A stretch of 44,924 nt of DNA from Pseudonocardia acidicola (GCF_012911935.1 NZ_JAAXLA010000056.1:1-44924); one strand, 5' to 3'; counted from the stretch's first letter, positions 6,499 to 15,981 are shown. Notes: generated by a model from the letters alone, not told the origin. Numbers and translations are program-made.

Positions 6499-9400
6499 GA
6501 CGCGGGCCCGCTCGCCCCGGTCCCGGGGCCGTCCGCACCGTCCGGCGCCAGCCACGCCAGCTGTACCCGCCGGGCCCCTCGCCTGCGGTCGACCAGCGTG
6601 CCCCGCCCGGGCGGCAGCGGCGCCGGCTTCACCGACTCGATCAGCGGCCCCTCGTCCGGGCTGCCGTTCATCACCAGGCCGGGTGCGGCGAGCTCGCGGA
6701 GCCGGCCCAGCAGCGGGTCGAACAGCGCCCGTCCGGCACCGCCGCTGCGCCGGGTGAGCACGACGTGCAGGCCGACGTCCTTGGCCTGCGGCAGGAACTC
6801 CAGCAGCGCCAGCAGCGGGTTCGCGCCGCTCCCACCGACCGGCGCGACCAGGTCGTAGTCGTCGACGAGCAGCCAGACGTCGGGGCCGGACCACCAGCTG
6901 CGCTCGCGCAGCTGCCGGGGCGTCACGTCCGGTCCGGGCAGCCGCCGGCGCAGCGAACCGGCGAGCTCACGGGCGGCCTCGGCGGCGGCGTCCGGGGTGC
7001 TGGCGTAGCCGATGAGGTGCGGTTCACCGACCGCGTCGAGCAACCCGCGCCGGTAGTCGATCACGATCAGCCGCGCCTGGTCGGGTGCGAGCCGGTCGGT
7101 GAGCCCGCGGGCGATCACCCGCAGCAGCGTGGTCTTGCCGCTCTCCGCGTCGGCGAAGCAGATCAGGTGCGGCTCCGCGGCGAAGTCGAGCTCGACGAGC
7201 CCGAGCCGGTCCTCGTCGACCCCGACCGGCACCACCGGCCGGCCCGGATCGGCGGGCTCTGCGGCCGGCAACGCGTCGTGGTCGAGCCGGTCGGGCAGCA
7301 ACCGGACGGGCTCGACCGCCGGCCCACCCCACGCGCCGGCCACCGCCCGCTGCAGCGACGCGGTGTCCGCGGTGGACAGCCGCGGCGCGGCCAGGACCAT
7401 CGGCGCGCCGTCCGGGGCCAGCCCGTGCCCGGGGCGGGCGGGTACCGCAGCCGCCCGGCGCCGGTCCACCTCGGACTCCGACGGTTCGCCCAGGCGCAGC
7501 TCGATGCGCGTGCCCAGCAGGTCCTTCACCGCCGGGCGCAGCTCGGTCCAGCGGGTCGCCGACAGCACCAGGTGCAGCCCGTAGGCGAGGCCCTGCGCGG
7601 CCAGCGGCAGCAGCCGGGCCTCCAGGTCGTCGAAGTCGCTGCGCAGCGTGAGGTAGCCGTCGAGGACCAGCAGCAGGTCGGTGGCGGGCTCGTCGGCGAA
7701 CTCGCCCGCGGCCCGGCGGGCCCGGAACTCCTCGACCGAGGACAGGCCGGCCGCGCGGAACGAGCGCTCCCGCCGGGCCAGCACCCCGGCCAGCTCGGCC
7801 ACCGTGCGCCGCACCAGATCGGGCTGCTGGCGGTCGGCGACCGTGCCGACGTGCGGCAGCCCGGCCAGCGTGGCCAGCCCGCCGCCGCCGAAGTCGAGCA
7901 CGTGCACGCCCAGCTCGACCGGGGTGTGGGTGAGCGCGAGCCCGAGCACCAGGGTGCGCAGCGCCGTCGACTTGCCCGACCGCGGCCCGCCTGTGACGGC
8001 GACGTGCCCGGCGGCACCGGACAGGTCGACGACGAGCGGGTCGCGGCGCTGCTGGTAGGGCCGGTCCACCAGGCCGATCGGCGCCCGCAGCTCGCCGAGC
8101 GCCCCGCCGTCGGCGGCCAGCCCGCGGCCGGGCACCGGACGGACGGGGCCGAGCAGCTCGTCCAGCGGAGGCGGGGCGTCCAGCGGCGGCAGCCAGACCC
8201 GGTGCGCGGGCGGGCCCAGCCCGGCCAGCCCGGCGAGCATCGCGTCGAGCACGGTCTCCCCGTCCGGTTCGGCGCCGCCGGGCGCCTCGGACCGGACGGC
8301 CGCCGGCTCGTGGACGGGCCCGGCGCGGAACGGGTGGACCCGCCGGGCCCCCGTCACCACGGCCGGCGCCCCGGTCACCGGTGGCCCGGAGACGTAGGCG
8401 GCGCGGAACCGCACCAGTTCGTCGGTACCGGCGGCGAGGAACGCCGAGCCGGGGGCCGGCGGCAGCTGGTGGGCGTCGGGCACGCCGAGCACGGCGCGGG
8501 ACTCCGCGGCGGAGAACGTGCGCAGCGCGATCCGGTAGGACAGGTGCGACTCCAGCCCGCGCAGCCGTCCCTCGTCGAGGCGCTGCGACGTGAGCAGCAG
8601 GTGCAGTCCGAGCGAGCGGCCGAGGCGGCCGATGGTGACCAGCAGGTCGATCAGCTCGGGACGCTGGGCGAGCAGCTCGGAGAACTCGTCGACGACGACG
8701 AACAGGGCCGGCAACGGCGGCAGTTGCGGGCGGGTCCGGCGGGCGGCGGTGTAGTCGGCGATCCCGGCCAGGTTGCCCGCCGCGCGCAGCAACTCCTGCC
8801 GGCGGGTGATCTCCCCGGCGAGCGCGTCGGCCATCCGGTCGACCAGGGTCAGCTCGTCGGCCAGGTTGGTGATCACCGCGGAGACGTGCGGCAACCCGGC
8901 GAAGCCGAGGAATGTCGCGCCACCCTTGAAGTCGACGAGGACCAGATTCAGGTCGGCGGGCGAGTGCGTGGCGGCCAGCCCGAGCACCAGCGTGCGCAGC
9001 AGTTCGCTCTTGCCCGAACCGGTCGCGCCGATACAGAGCCCGTGCGGCCCGCTGCCACCCTGCGCGGACTCCTTGAGGTCGAGCACGACCGGCTGCCCGC
9101 GTTCGTCGACCCCGATCGGGACCCGCAGCCGGTCGGTGTCCGCGCGCCGCCACCGGGCACGCAGCGCCTCCATCTGGTCGGGGCCGGTCACGTCGGCACC
9201 CAGCAGGCCCGGCAGCCCGGCCGGCCCCCGGGGCCCGCCGCCGGCGGCGGGATCGGCCGCCCCGGCGGGCCGGTAGCGGGCGAGCCGGCGGGCCAGTGCC
9301 CGCGCCTCGGCGACCGGCAGCGCGTCGGGCCGGCCGATCCAGCCGACCGCGCCATCCGTGCCGTTCGCTGCGTCTCCGGGGCCGTTCCCGGGGCCGTTCT

Positions 9401-10505
9401 CCGGCTCGGCCACGGCCTCGGCCCGGCCCAGCCGGTCGGCGCCGACGCACAGCCGCACCACCGACGGCGCCGGCCGCCGGCCCGGCGGGGCCCCGACGCG
9501 CAGCACCGTCACCCCGGCGACGCCCGCCCACGGCCCGGGCCCCTCGGCGACGCCGTCGACCACGACGAGCAGGTGCGGTTCCCCGATCCCGGTCCCGGCG
9601 GACCGGCCGGCCAGCTCGGCGATCCACCAGCGACGCACGTCATCAGCGTCTGCGGTGATCATCCGGAGGGCGCCGACGGCGTCCCGGCGGCGCGGGTGCG
9701 CGGCGTGCGGCAGCCATTTCACCCACTCCCACTCGGCCGCGAGCCGGCTCGGTGCCACCACCGCGAGCAGCGCGTCGGACGGGCTGTGCCACAGCACGTA
9801 CTGCGCCACCATCGCCCGGGCCAGCGCCCGGGCGGGCCCGAGATCGGTGTCCACCGGCTCCAGCCACACGGTCGAACTCGACCTCAGCGACACCGCCACG
9901 GGCAGGTCCGGCACCACGGCGTGGCCCAGCAGGAACCGGCGCAGGGCCAGCGCGGTGATCGGCTCGATGCCCTCGACCGGCCCGGTCTGCGGCGCGGTGA
10001 GCCGGGTCGCCAGCCGCTGCGCGCCGCAGCCGACGCGCAGCTGACCGAAGTCGGCGTCGGCACTGCGCCGTTCCCAGAGCCGGCCCGCGGCGAGTACCGC
10101 GGGCCAGGCCGCGGGTTCGGGATGCACCGTCTCCAGCGCCGCGCGCTGCTCGGCGGCGATCCCGCGCACCTGGCGGCGCAGCTGTCCGAGATAGCGCAGG
10201 TAGTCGCGCCGGTCCTCGTCGAGGCAGGCCTGCCGGCTGCCGCCGCCGCGCCCGGCCGAGCCGGTCAGCACCATGCCCAGCGTCGAGAGCGCGAACATGC
10301 CGCCGAACAGCCACGACGTCGGCTTGTCCGGGCCCAGCACGGCGATGAAACCGACCGAGCCGAGCAGCATGACCACCGGCAGCAGCCGGGGCAGCACCCC
10401 GGTGGGGATGATCCGCTCCGGCTCCGGCGGCGGCTCGAGGGTGAGCTCTCCCCCCGGTGTCCGAGGCAGCGTGCGGCGCGGTCGCGGGACCTCGACGGTA
10501 CTCAC
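6495..10505 (-). CDS. eccC4: ESX-4 type VII secretion ATPase EccC (fused EccCa-EccCb)
   Basis: EccC recognises and drives export of WXG100 substrates. The 1336-residue chain has two N-terminal membrane helices (about residues 37-58 and 64-82) and three FtsK/SpoIIIE ATPase modules. P-loops are GATGSGKS (493-500), GGPRSGKS (about 838-846) and ADAESGKTT (1118-1126). The third has Ala1118 where a glycine is usual. Walker B strands are LVLVDFKGG, HVLDFGGGG and RLIVIDYRRG. ATG 10505 opens a divergent arrangement with eccD4. Downstream it overlaps the Rv3446c-like gene by four bases. Order and content match Rv3447c, so the subtype ESX-4 is well supported. eccE is absent, as expected for ESX-4. Confidence 0.97.
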   Translation of the reverse strand: MSTVEVPRPRRTLPRTPGGELTLEPPPEPERIIPTGVLPRLLPVVMLLGSVGFIAVLGPDKPTSWLFGGMFALSTLGMVLTGSAGRGGGSRQACLDEDRRDYLRYLGQLRRQVRGIAAEQRAALETVHPEPAAWPAVLAAGRLWERRSADADFGQLRVGCGAQRLATRLTAPQTGPVEGIEPITALALRRFLLGHAVVPDLPVAVSLRSSSTVWLEPVDTDLGPARALARAMVAQYVLWHSPSDALLAVVAPSRLAAEWEWVKWLPHAAHPRRRDAVGALRMITADADDVRRWWIAELAGRSAGTGIGEPHLLVVVDGVAEGPGPWAGVAGVTVLRVGAPPGRRPAPSVVRLCVGADRLGRAEAVAEPENGPGNGPGDAANGTDGAVGWIGRPDALPVAEARALARRLARYRPAGAADPAAGGGPRGPAGLPGLLGADVTGPDQMEALRARWRRADTDRLRVPIGVDERGQPVVLDLKESAQGGSGPHGLCIGATGSGKSELLRTLVLGLAATHSPADLNLVLVDFKGGATFLGFAGLPHVSAVITNLADELTLVDRMADALAGEITRRQELLRAAGNLAGIADYTAARRTRPQLPPLPALFVVVDEFSELLAQRPELIDLLVTIGRLGRSLGLHLLLTSQRLDEGRLRGLESHLSYRIALRTFSAAESRAVLGVPDAHQLPPAPGSAFLAAGTDELVRFRAAYVSGPPVTGAPAVVTGARRVHPFRAGPVHEPAAVRSEAPGGAEPDGETVLDAMLAGLAGLGPPAHRVWLPPLDAPPPLDELLGPVRPVPGRGLAADGGALGELRAPIGLVDRPYQQRRDPLVVDLSGAAGHVAVTGGPRSGKSTALRTLVLGLALTHTPVELGVHVLDFGGGGLATLAGLPHVGTVADRQQPDLVRRTVAELAGVLARRERSFRAAGLSSVEEFRARRAAGEFADEPATDLLLVLDGYLTLRSDFDDLEARLLPLAAQGLAYGLHLVLSATRWTELRPAVKDLLGTRIELRLGEPSESEVDRRRAAAVPARPGHGLAPDGAPMVLAAPRLSTADTASLQRAVAGAWGGPAVEPVRLLPDRLDHDALPAAEPADPGRPVVPVGVDEDRLGLVELDFAAEPHLICFADAESGKTTLLRVIARGLTDRLAPDQARLIVIDYRRGLLDAVGEPHLIGYASTPDAAAEAARELAGSLRRRLPGPDVTPRQLRERSWWSGPDVWLLVDDYDLVAPVGGSGANPLLALLEFLPQAKDVGLHVVLTRRSGGAGRALFDPLLGRLRELAAPGLVMNGSPDEGPLIESVKPAPLPPGRGTLVDRRRGARRVQLAWLAPDGADGPGTGASGPAS

Positions 10506-10652
10506 CGGTCGCTCCCCTCCCCGGTCGTCCCGGACGAGCCGGGAATTACCCGAAACGGCCCATTCGGCGGCGTGGGCGGGGGAATACTAGGCAGCCGTTC
10601 CGGCCTGCCGGGGCCGTTTGACACAAAGCCGCCCGACGGAGAGGAGCCCGGG

Positions 10653-12089
10653 ATGCAGGGAGTCCGGAGCGGTCCGGGGACGACGTACTGCCGGCTCACC
10701 GTGCTCGCGCCGCGCCGCCGGGTGGACCTCGCGTTGCCCACCGACGTCCCGGTCGGCGAGCTGACGCCGATGGTGCTCGAGCTGCTCGGTGAGCCGGCCC
10801 GCACCGGCGAGGGACGCCCCGTGCCGTGGCGGCTGAGCGGTGCGGCCGGCGGCCTGCTGCCGCCGGAGGCGACGCTGACCGCCCTCGGGGTGCTCGACGG
10901 CGAGTTGCTGCGGATCGGACCCGCCGCCGCGCCGCCACCCGCGCCGGTCTTCGACGACCCGGTCGACGCGCTGGCCGCGATCAGCACGCACACCGGCGGG
11001 GGCGACGTGCTGGGCCGCTGGCTCGGACCGGGCGCGGTGCTGGCGCTCGCCGGGGCCGCCGCCTGGCTGATCGCCGGGGTGCGCGCGGATGCGGGGACGG
11101 GATCGCCGGTCGTCGGGCTGGCCGTGGCGCTCGGTTCGGTGGCCGCCGCGGCAGGCGTGCTGCGTGCCGCGCAGCCGGCGAGCGGGGCGGAGCACGAGGC
11201 GCTGCCGGGTACCGGCCGGATCGCCGGGCTGACCGCCGCGCTGGCCGCGGTCCCGCCGGCCGCGGTCCCGCCGGCCGCGGCCGCCGGCTGGGCCGCGCTG
11301 CCCGGTCCCCCTGGAGCCGCGCACCTGCTGCTGGCCGCGGCGGCGGGCGGGACGGTCGCCGCGGCCGGTCAGATCGCGCTGCGGGTGGTGGCCCCGGCCC
11401 TGATCGCGGCCGCCGTCGTCGCCGTCGCCGCGGGTACCGCGGCGCTGCTGCGGCTCTGGTTCGGCGTCCCCGTCGCCGCGCTGGCGGCCGGGTGGGGCAC
11501 GGTCGTGCTGGCCGGCGGGCCGCTGCTGCCGCGCCTCGCCCTGCGGCTGGCCGGGCTGCCTCGCCCGCAGGTCCCGACGGACGCGGGTGAACTCGTCGCC
11601 GCGGACACCGCGGCCGACCTGCTGCCGCCGGCGGAGCTCGCCGAACGGGCCGATCTCGCGCGTGGCTACCTGGCGGGGGCCGTCGGCGGCGGTGCGGTCG
11701 TGGCCGCCGCCGCAGCCGTGCTGGCCGCGGGCGCGCCGGGGTGGGCCGGGCCGGCGTTCGCGGGCGTCACGGTCTGTGTGTTGCTGTTGCGCGCCCGCGG
11801 CTTCGCCGACCCGGTCCCGGCGCGGACACTGGTGGTCACCGGGCTCGCGGCGGGCGTCGCCGCGCTGGTACCCGCCGCGAGCGCTGCCGCCCCGGCCGGC
11901 CGGCTGGGCCTGGCATCGGCGCTGCTGGCCGCGGCGGCAGCCGGGGCGGCGGTGGTCCGGGCCGGTGAGCACGCCGGTTCACCGGTGTCGCGGCGCGCGG
12001 TCGACATGCTGGAGATGGTGCTGGTGGCGCTGGCGATCCCCCTCGCGCTGGGCGTGATGGGGCTGTACGGGCTGGTGCGCGGGCTGTGA
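10653..12089 (+). CDS. eccD4: ESX-4 integral membrane protein EccD
   Basis: EccD forms the main membrane barrel of the type VII pore. The 478-residue product starts at ATG 10653, with GAGGAG at 10640-10645 as ribosome-binding site. Residues about 10-90 are a ubiquitin-like (YukD-type) cytosolic domain (TYCRLTVLAPRRRVDLALP), followed by a DDPVDALAAI linker and about eleven Ala/Leu/Val-rich membrane helices up to the C-terminus. It is divergent from eccC4 across 147 bases (10506-10652) that should hold both promoters; I could not pick convincing hexamers there. The stop overlaps the mycP4 GTG in a GTGA junction. The coding strand is rich in Ala and Gly codons even for this genome. Confidence 0.93.
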   Translation: MQGVRSGPGTTYCRLTVLAPRRRVDLALPTDVPVGELTPMVLELLGEPARTGEGRPVPWRLSGAAGGLLPPEATLTALGVLDGELLRIGPAAAPPPAPVFDDPVDALAAISTHTGGGDVLGRWLGPGAVLALAGAAAWLIAGVRADAGTGSPVVGLAVALGSVAAAAGVLRAAQPASGAEHEALPGTGRIAGLTAALAAVPPAAVPPAAAAGWAALPGPPGAAHLLLAAAAGGTVAAAGQIALRVVAPALIAAAVVAVAAGTAALLRLWFGVPVAALAAGWGTVVLAGGPLLPRLALRLAGLPRPQVPTDAGELVAADTAADLLPPAELAERADLARGYLAGAVGGGAVVAAAAAVLAAGAPGWAGPAFAGVTVCVLLLRARGFADPVPARTLVVTGLAAGVAALVPAASAAAPAGRLGLASALLAAAAAGAAVVRAGEHAGSPVSRRAVDMLEMVLVALAIPLALGVMGLYGLVRGL

Positions 12090-13480
12090 GGGCCGAGGCG
12101 GCGGTCGCGCTCGCGCTGTCGCTCGTGCTCGTCCCGGCCGCGCCGAGCCCGGTCCCGCAGCCGCCCCCGGTCCAGGTGTCCGTGCCCGCGGGCGGCATCC
12201 CCGGTCCGGTGCCCGGACTGCGGCTGCCGGACAGCTGTCCCACTCCCGTCCCCGGCACGGATCCCACGGATTCCGCCGTCGACACGGCCGGCAGCGTCGC
12301 CGCGGACGTCCTGCAACTCGACGCCGTACACACGCTGGCCTCCGGCGCCGGCCAGCGCATCGCCGTGATCGACACCGGGGTGGCACCGCACCCGCGGCTG
12401 GCCGGGCGGTTGCTCGGCGGCGGGGACTACCTGCAGGGCTCCGACGGCCTCGACGACTGCGACGGACACGGCACCGCGGTCGCCGGTCTCCTCGCCGCCG
12501 CGCCCGGCCCGGACGACACGTTCGTCGGGATCGCCCCCGGCGCGGAGCTGCTGTCCATCCGGCAGTCCAGCGCGCTGCTCCAGGTGCCCGGTCCGGCTGG
12601 CACCCTGGTCCCGGCCGGCGATACCGACACCCTCGCCGCAGCGATCGTGCGCGCCGTCCGGCAGCAGGCCACCGTCATCAACATCTCGGAGGCGGCGTGC
12701 CTGCCTGCTGCGACGGCCGCCCGCGCCGGCCGGTCGCTGCAGGCCGCGCTGAGCTACGCCGCCGAGTCCGACGTCGTCGTGGTCGCGGCGGCCGGGAACG
12801 CGGGCTCCGGGGGATGCGCGAATCCCGGCGACGACCGGCAGGTGTCGCTGCCCGGCTGGTACGGCGAGGGCCTGCTCACCGTGGGCGCCACCGATCCCGA
12901 CGGCACCCCGGCCCCGTTCAGCGTCCCGGGCCCGTGGGTCGATGTGGCCGCCCCCGGCACCGGGCTGCGCTCGCTGGCCGTCGGGCGCGGGCTCACCGGG
13001 CCGGACGTGCAGGGAACCAGCTTCGCGGCCCCCTGGGTGGCCGGCCTGGCCGCGCTGGTGCGCGAACGGTTCCCGCAGCTCACGGCGCGGGAGGTCGCCG
13101 ACCGGATCACCGCCACGGCGCGCCGGCCCGCCGGCGTGGACCCCGCCGTCGGTCACGGCGTGATCGATCCGCTCGCCGCGCTCACCGCCGAGCCGCTGCG
13201 GTTGTCCCCGGACGGGCTGATCGCACGGCCGACCGCCACGCTGCCCGGAGCGGAGCCGGCGCCGGCCGGCACGACCACCCCGGGCGGGGCCGTCGGCCTG
13301 CTCGGGGTCGCGGTGCTACTCGGCGCGGTGGCGGCCGCCGCCGGGCGGCTGCGGGTCAGCCCCCGCCGGGTTCCGGGGCCTGCACCACGTCGACCGCCAG
13401 CGCCGCCTGCGCCAGGTCCAGTGCCGGTCCGGTCGGGAGCAGCCGCAGGGCCGCCTCCGGGGCCGGGTCGGCGCGGGTGA
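12086..13480 (+). CDS. mycP4: Mycosin, subtilisin-like ESX-4 protease MycP
   Basis: MycP is a membrane-anchored serine protease that stabilises the ESX membrane complex from the outside. It has 464 residues from GTG 12086, coupled to eccD4. A signal peptide covers residues 1-20 (AVALALSLVLVPAAP). The catalytic triad is Asp96 (IAVIDTG), His128 (DGHGTAVAG) and Ser312 (GTSFAAP), with oxyanion Asn238 (AAAGNAG). One C-terminal membrane helix lies at about 400-418. After it comes a Pro/Arg-rich tail of about 40 residues that is antisense to the 3' end of eccB4 for 125 bases; no earlier in-frame stop exists. The tail may be dispensable. Confidence 0.95.
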   Translation: MRAEAAVALALSLVLVPAAPSPVPQPPPVQVSVPAGGIPGPVPGLRLPDSCPTPVPGTDPTDSAVDTAGSVAADVLQLDAVHTLASGAGQRIAVIDTGVAPHPRLAGRLLGGGDYLQGSDGLDDCDGHGTAVAGLLAAAPGPDDTFVGIAPGAELLSIRQSSALLQVPGPAGTLVPAGDTDTLAAAIVRAVRQQATVINISEAACLPAATAARAGRSLQAALSYAAESDVVVVAAAGNAGSGGCANPGDDRQVSLPGWYGEGLLTVGATDPDGTPAPFSVPGPWVDVAAPGTGLRSLAVGRGLTGPDVQGTSFAAPWVAGLAALVRERFPQLTAREVADRITATARRPAGVDPAVGHGVIDPLAALTAEPLRLSPDGLIARPTATLPGAEPAPAGTTTPGGAVGLLGVAVLLGAVAAAAGRLRVSPRRVPGPAPRRPPAPPAPGPVPVRSGAAAGPPPGPGRRG

Positions 13481-14801
13481 TCCCGAGCGCGCCGGCCGAG
13501 GCCGCGTCCGCCACGCCGTAACCGACCCCGGTCGCCGAGACCAGCCACAACGTCCCGCCGCCCACCGGCCGGCCGCTGCCGACGGCGCGGACCGCGCCGC
13601 CACCGCCGGGCGGGAGCACGACGGCGTCGGTCCCGGCGCCGGGACCGTCGGCCTGGGCGAGGGCAACGGTCACGGCCTCGGCGGGCGCCGGCACCCGCGT
13701 CCCGGCCCGCACCGCGGTGACGGGGGCGGACCCGGCGTCGGCCGCCCAGGTCCAGCACACGACGGGGGCGTCCGCGGGCTCCGACCACCGGGCCGGTCCG
13801 GACGGCCAACCGGCGAGGTCCAGCTCGTCGACCAGCGGGGCGGCGGCGACGACACCCGCCCCGACCTCGGCCGGCGCCACCCCCGCGGCGGCCGCGAGCA
13901 CCTGCCCGGCGAGGGGCGGCACCTCCTGCAGCCCACCGGGCAGCACCACGTAGGAACGGCTCGCGCCGCCGGCCACGGTGGTCGTGAGCACGTCGCCGAC
14001 CCGGCCCGGTACCCCTGCCGGGGCCCGTCCGGGCGGGACCGCCGGGGTGACCAGCGCCGGCCCCTCCGGGATGCCGGAGACCAGGCCGGGGCTGGCCGGC
14101 CGCGGGATCCGGCCGGCCAGCCCGAGCGCGGCGAGCACCGGCCGGTCCTCGAGGTCCACGCGGTGCCGCCGCCCGTCGACGACGGCGTAGGTACCGCCGC
14201 CGGGCACCGCCAGCAGCACGCCGGTGTCCCCACCGGGAGCGGCCTCGGGGGGCGTCCCGGAGGCGCCTGCGACCACCGTGGTGCCGATCAGCCGGGTGCG
14301 CGCCGTGGTGTCCACCTCGTCGCAGACGGCCCAGCGCGGGGCGATACCCGGACCCTCCGGGCGCACGGCGACCGCGCCCGGCACCGCGGCCGTCGCGGTG
14401 CGGGGCGCGGCCGCGAGGTCGTCGTCGTCGACCACGACGGGTACCGCCGTCTCCATCCCGGGCCCGCTGTTCAGCCCGGCCAGCACGAGCCGGCCTGCGG
14501 CCAGGTTGGCGACCGGGACGAGCCGGTCGGGGTCGTGCGCCACGACGTACATCGCGCCGGAGGCACGGCCGACGACCAGCACCTGCCGGGTCCAGTCCGG
14601 GCGCGGCACCACCAGGGCGTAGACGGCGACCGCACCGAGCCCGACCAGGCCGAGCAGGACGCCGGCCAGCGCGGCCCGGCGCTGTGACCGGATCTGCTCG
14701 TGCAGCGGCACCGGGTCCCCGCGGACCAGCGCGGCCTCCAGCCGGCGCAACCCGTACCGATAGGCGTCGACCTGGTCGCGGGTGGCCGGGGCGCGGGGCA
14801 C
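13356..14801 (-). CDS. eccB4: ESX-4 membrane complex protein EccB
   Basis: EccB is a single-pass protein with a large extracytoplasmic domain, part of the EccBCD core. The 481 residues start at GTG 14801 with the family N-terminus ATRDQVDAYRYGLRRLEAAL. One membrane helix spans about 43-66, followed by the four-repeat periplasmic region (for example QVLVVGRASGAMYVVAHD). It is convergent to mycP4, and the two reading frames overlap by 125 bases at their 3' ends (13356-13480). The order eccC4 / eccD4-mycP4 / eccB4 equals Rv3447c-Rv3450c. A promoter must lie in 14802-15228, but none was recognised. Confidence 0.95.
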   Translation of the reverse strand: MPRAPATRDQVDAYRYGLRRLEAALVRGDPVPLHEQIRSQRRAALAGVLLGLVGLGAVAVYALVVPRPDWTRQVLVVGRASGAMYVVAHDPDRLVPVANLAAGRLVLAGLNSGPGMETAVPVVVDDDDLAAAPRTATAAVPGAVAVRPEGPGIAPRWAVCDEVDTTARTRLIGTTVVAGASGTPPEAAPGGDTGVLLAVPGGGTYAVVDGRRHRVDLEDRPVLAALGLAGRIPRPASPGLVSGIPEGPALVTPAVPPGRAPAGVPGRVGDVLTTTVAGGASRSYVVLPGGLQEVPPLAGQVLAAAAGVAPAEVGAGVVAAAPLVDELDLAGWPSGPARWSEPADAPVVCWTWAADAGSAPVTAVRAGTRVPAPAEAVTVALAQADGPGAGTDAVVLPPGGGGAVRAVGSGRPVGGGTLWLVSATGVGYGVADAASAGALGITRADPAPEAALRLLPTGPALDLAQAALAVDVVQAPEPGGG

Positions 14802-14904
14802 CCGCTGGACGCTAGCCGCGCGGGAGGGCCCGTGGGGGCGGTTCGGAAGAAGTCGCCGGCCGGTCAGGCCCGGCCGGTCTCCGGCGACGTGCAGACCTCG
14901 GGGT

Positions 14905-15024
14905 CGGGACGATGGTCAGGTCCAGCGCTCGCAGCACGGTAGGCACCCGTTCGGCGGCGGGCTGGCGCCGGCGCCCGCGGAGCTGCGTGACGGCGTGCGC
15001 GACCTGGGCATGGGTGAGCGTGCC
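14905..15024 (-). pseudogene. Possible remnant of a HipB-type XRE antitoxin
   Basis: The 427-base gap between truA and eccB4 (14802-15228) has no convincing gene. On the minus strand one frame reads LTHAQVAHAV followed by AERVPTVLRALDLTIV, which resembles the start of the first helix and the end of HipB-like helix-turn-helix antitoxins, with the middle helices missing. No toxin partner is present and no ribosome-binding site was found. It may be a decayed gene or chance similarity in GC-rich DNA. The rest of the gap shows nothing I can name. Confidence 0.22.
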
Positions 15025-15228
15025 AGGGACGGTCTCACCAGGTGGGCGGCCGCGTCGCCGACGGTCGGCGGCGGGGAGGGCCCGCGGGACAGGTGACGCT
15101 CCGATCAGGGCTTCGGCGCAGTGGCCGTCCGCCACCGCCATACCCACCGGGGCGCCTGATACGCGGCAACTGCACCCTGTGTCCGTTGAGTGAGCCGGAG
15201 AACACGGCGCGGTGTCGCCCGGTGCGGG

Positions 15229-15981
15229 TCACGCGGTGCCGGCGTCCGGGACCCGCACCCGGCGGGTCACCTCGGCACGCACGGCCAACTCGTCGTCCGG
15301 TGGGTAGTCGACGGCGACCAGGGTGAGCCCGTGCGCCGGCGCGACCGCCACGTCGCTGGCCCGCTCGGTGCGCTGCAGCAGCCCGGCCGGCCAGTCGACG
15401 GCCCGGCGCCCGCGTCCGACGTCGAGCAACGCCCCGACGAGGCTGCGGACCATGGAGTGGCAGAACGCGTCGGCCGACACTTCCGCGACGACGACGCCGT
15501 CCGGCCCCCGGGTCCAGGACAGCCGCTGCAGGGCGCGCACGGTGGTCGCCCCCTCGCGGCGCTTGCAGAACGCGGCGAAGTCGTGCTCACCGAGCAGCCC
15601 GGCCGACGCGGCGTTGACGGCGTCGAGGTCGACCGGGTGCGGCCAGGACAGGGTGTCGCGGGCACGCAGCGGCTCGGCGCCGTGCGCGGCGGTGGCGACC
15701 CGGTAGCGGTAGTGCCGGCGCAGCGCGGAGAAGCGGGCGTCGAACGCGTCGGGGACCTGCGTCACGGCCCGCACCCGGACATCGGGTGGCAGCAGCCTGG
15801 CGAGCCGGCGCACCACCCACGCGGTGTCGGCGTCGGCGGGGAGATCGGCGTGCGCGACCTGCCCGATGGCGTGCACCCCCGCGTCGGTCCGCCCGGCCAC
15901 GGTCAGCGCGACCGGCCTGCGCAGCACCGTCGACAACGCGTCGGTGAGCACCCCGCACACCGTGCGGCGCCCGGGCTGCAT
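15229..15981 (-). CDS. truA: tRNA pseudouridine(38-40) synthase TruA, start uncertain
   Basis: TruA converts uridines 38-40 of the tRNA anticodon stem to pseudouridine. The catalytic Asp is in AGRTDAGVHAIGQ, and later family segments RRHYRYRV, HDFAAFCK and CHSMVRSLVGALLDVG are present. The given start is the first available ATG (15981), yielding 250 residues. However, the same frame encodes the conserved family N-terminus (RFRLDLGYDGTDYSGWA) immediately upstream, at 16032-15982, with no ATG, GTG or TTG before it; only CTG codons at 16089 and 16101 are possible. A 22-bp repeat array begins exactly where the start codon should be. The gene follows the alpha operon as in M. tuberculosis (Rv3455c) but is separated from it by a strong hairpin. 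It could be translated from a non-standard start or be damaged. Confidence 0.85.
   Translation of the reverse strand: MQPGRRTVCGVLTDALSTVLRRPVALTVAGRTDAGVHAIGQVAHADLPADADTAWVVRRLARLLPPDVRVRAVTQVPDAFDARFSALRRHYRYRVATAAHGAEPLRARDTLSWPHPVDLDAVNAASAGLLGEHDFAAFCKRREGATTVRALQRLSWTRGPDGVVVAEVSADAFCHSMVRSLVGALLDVGRGRRAVDWPAGLLQRTERASDVAVAPAHGLTLVAVDYPPDDELAVRAEVTRRVRVPDAGTA

Noticed and set aside
6285..10652. A very long open plus-strand frame antisense to eccC4 and the neighbouring gene
   Set aside because: It is a GC-rich shadow: the minus strand has clear EccC motifs, and the translated plus strand is low-complexity Arg/Gln/Pro/Gly. Only the part from 10653 (eccD4) is real.
10506..10652. TTGACA at about 10618 as a promoter for eccD4
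   Set aside because: The -10 position would fall on the ribosome-binding site, and no TANNNT box is found at the right spacing.
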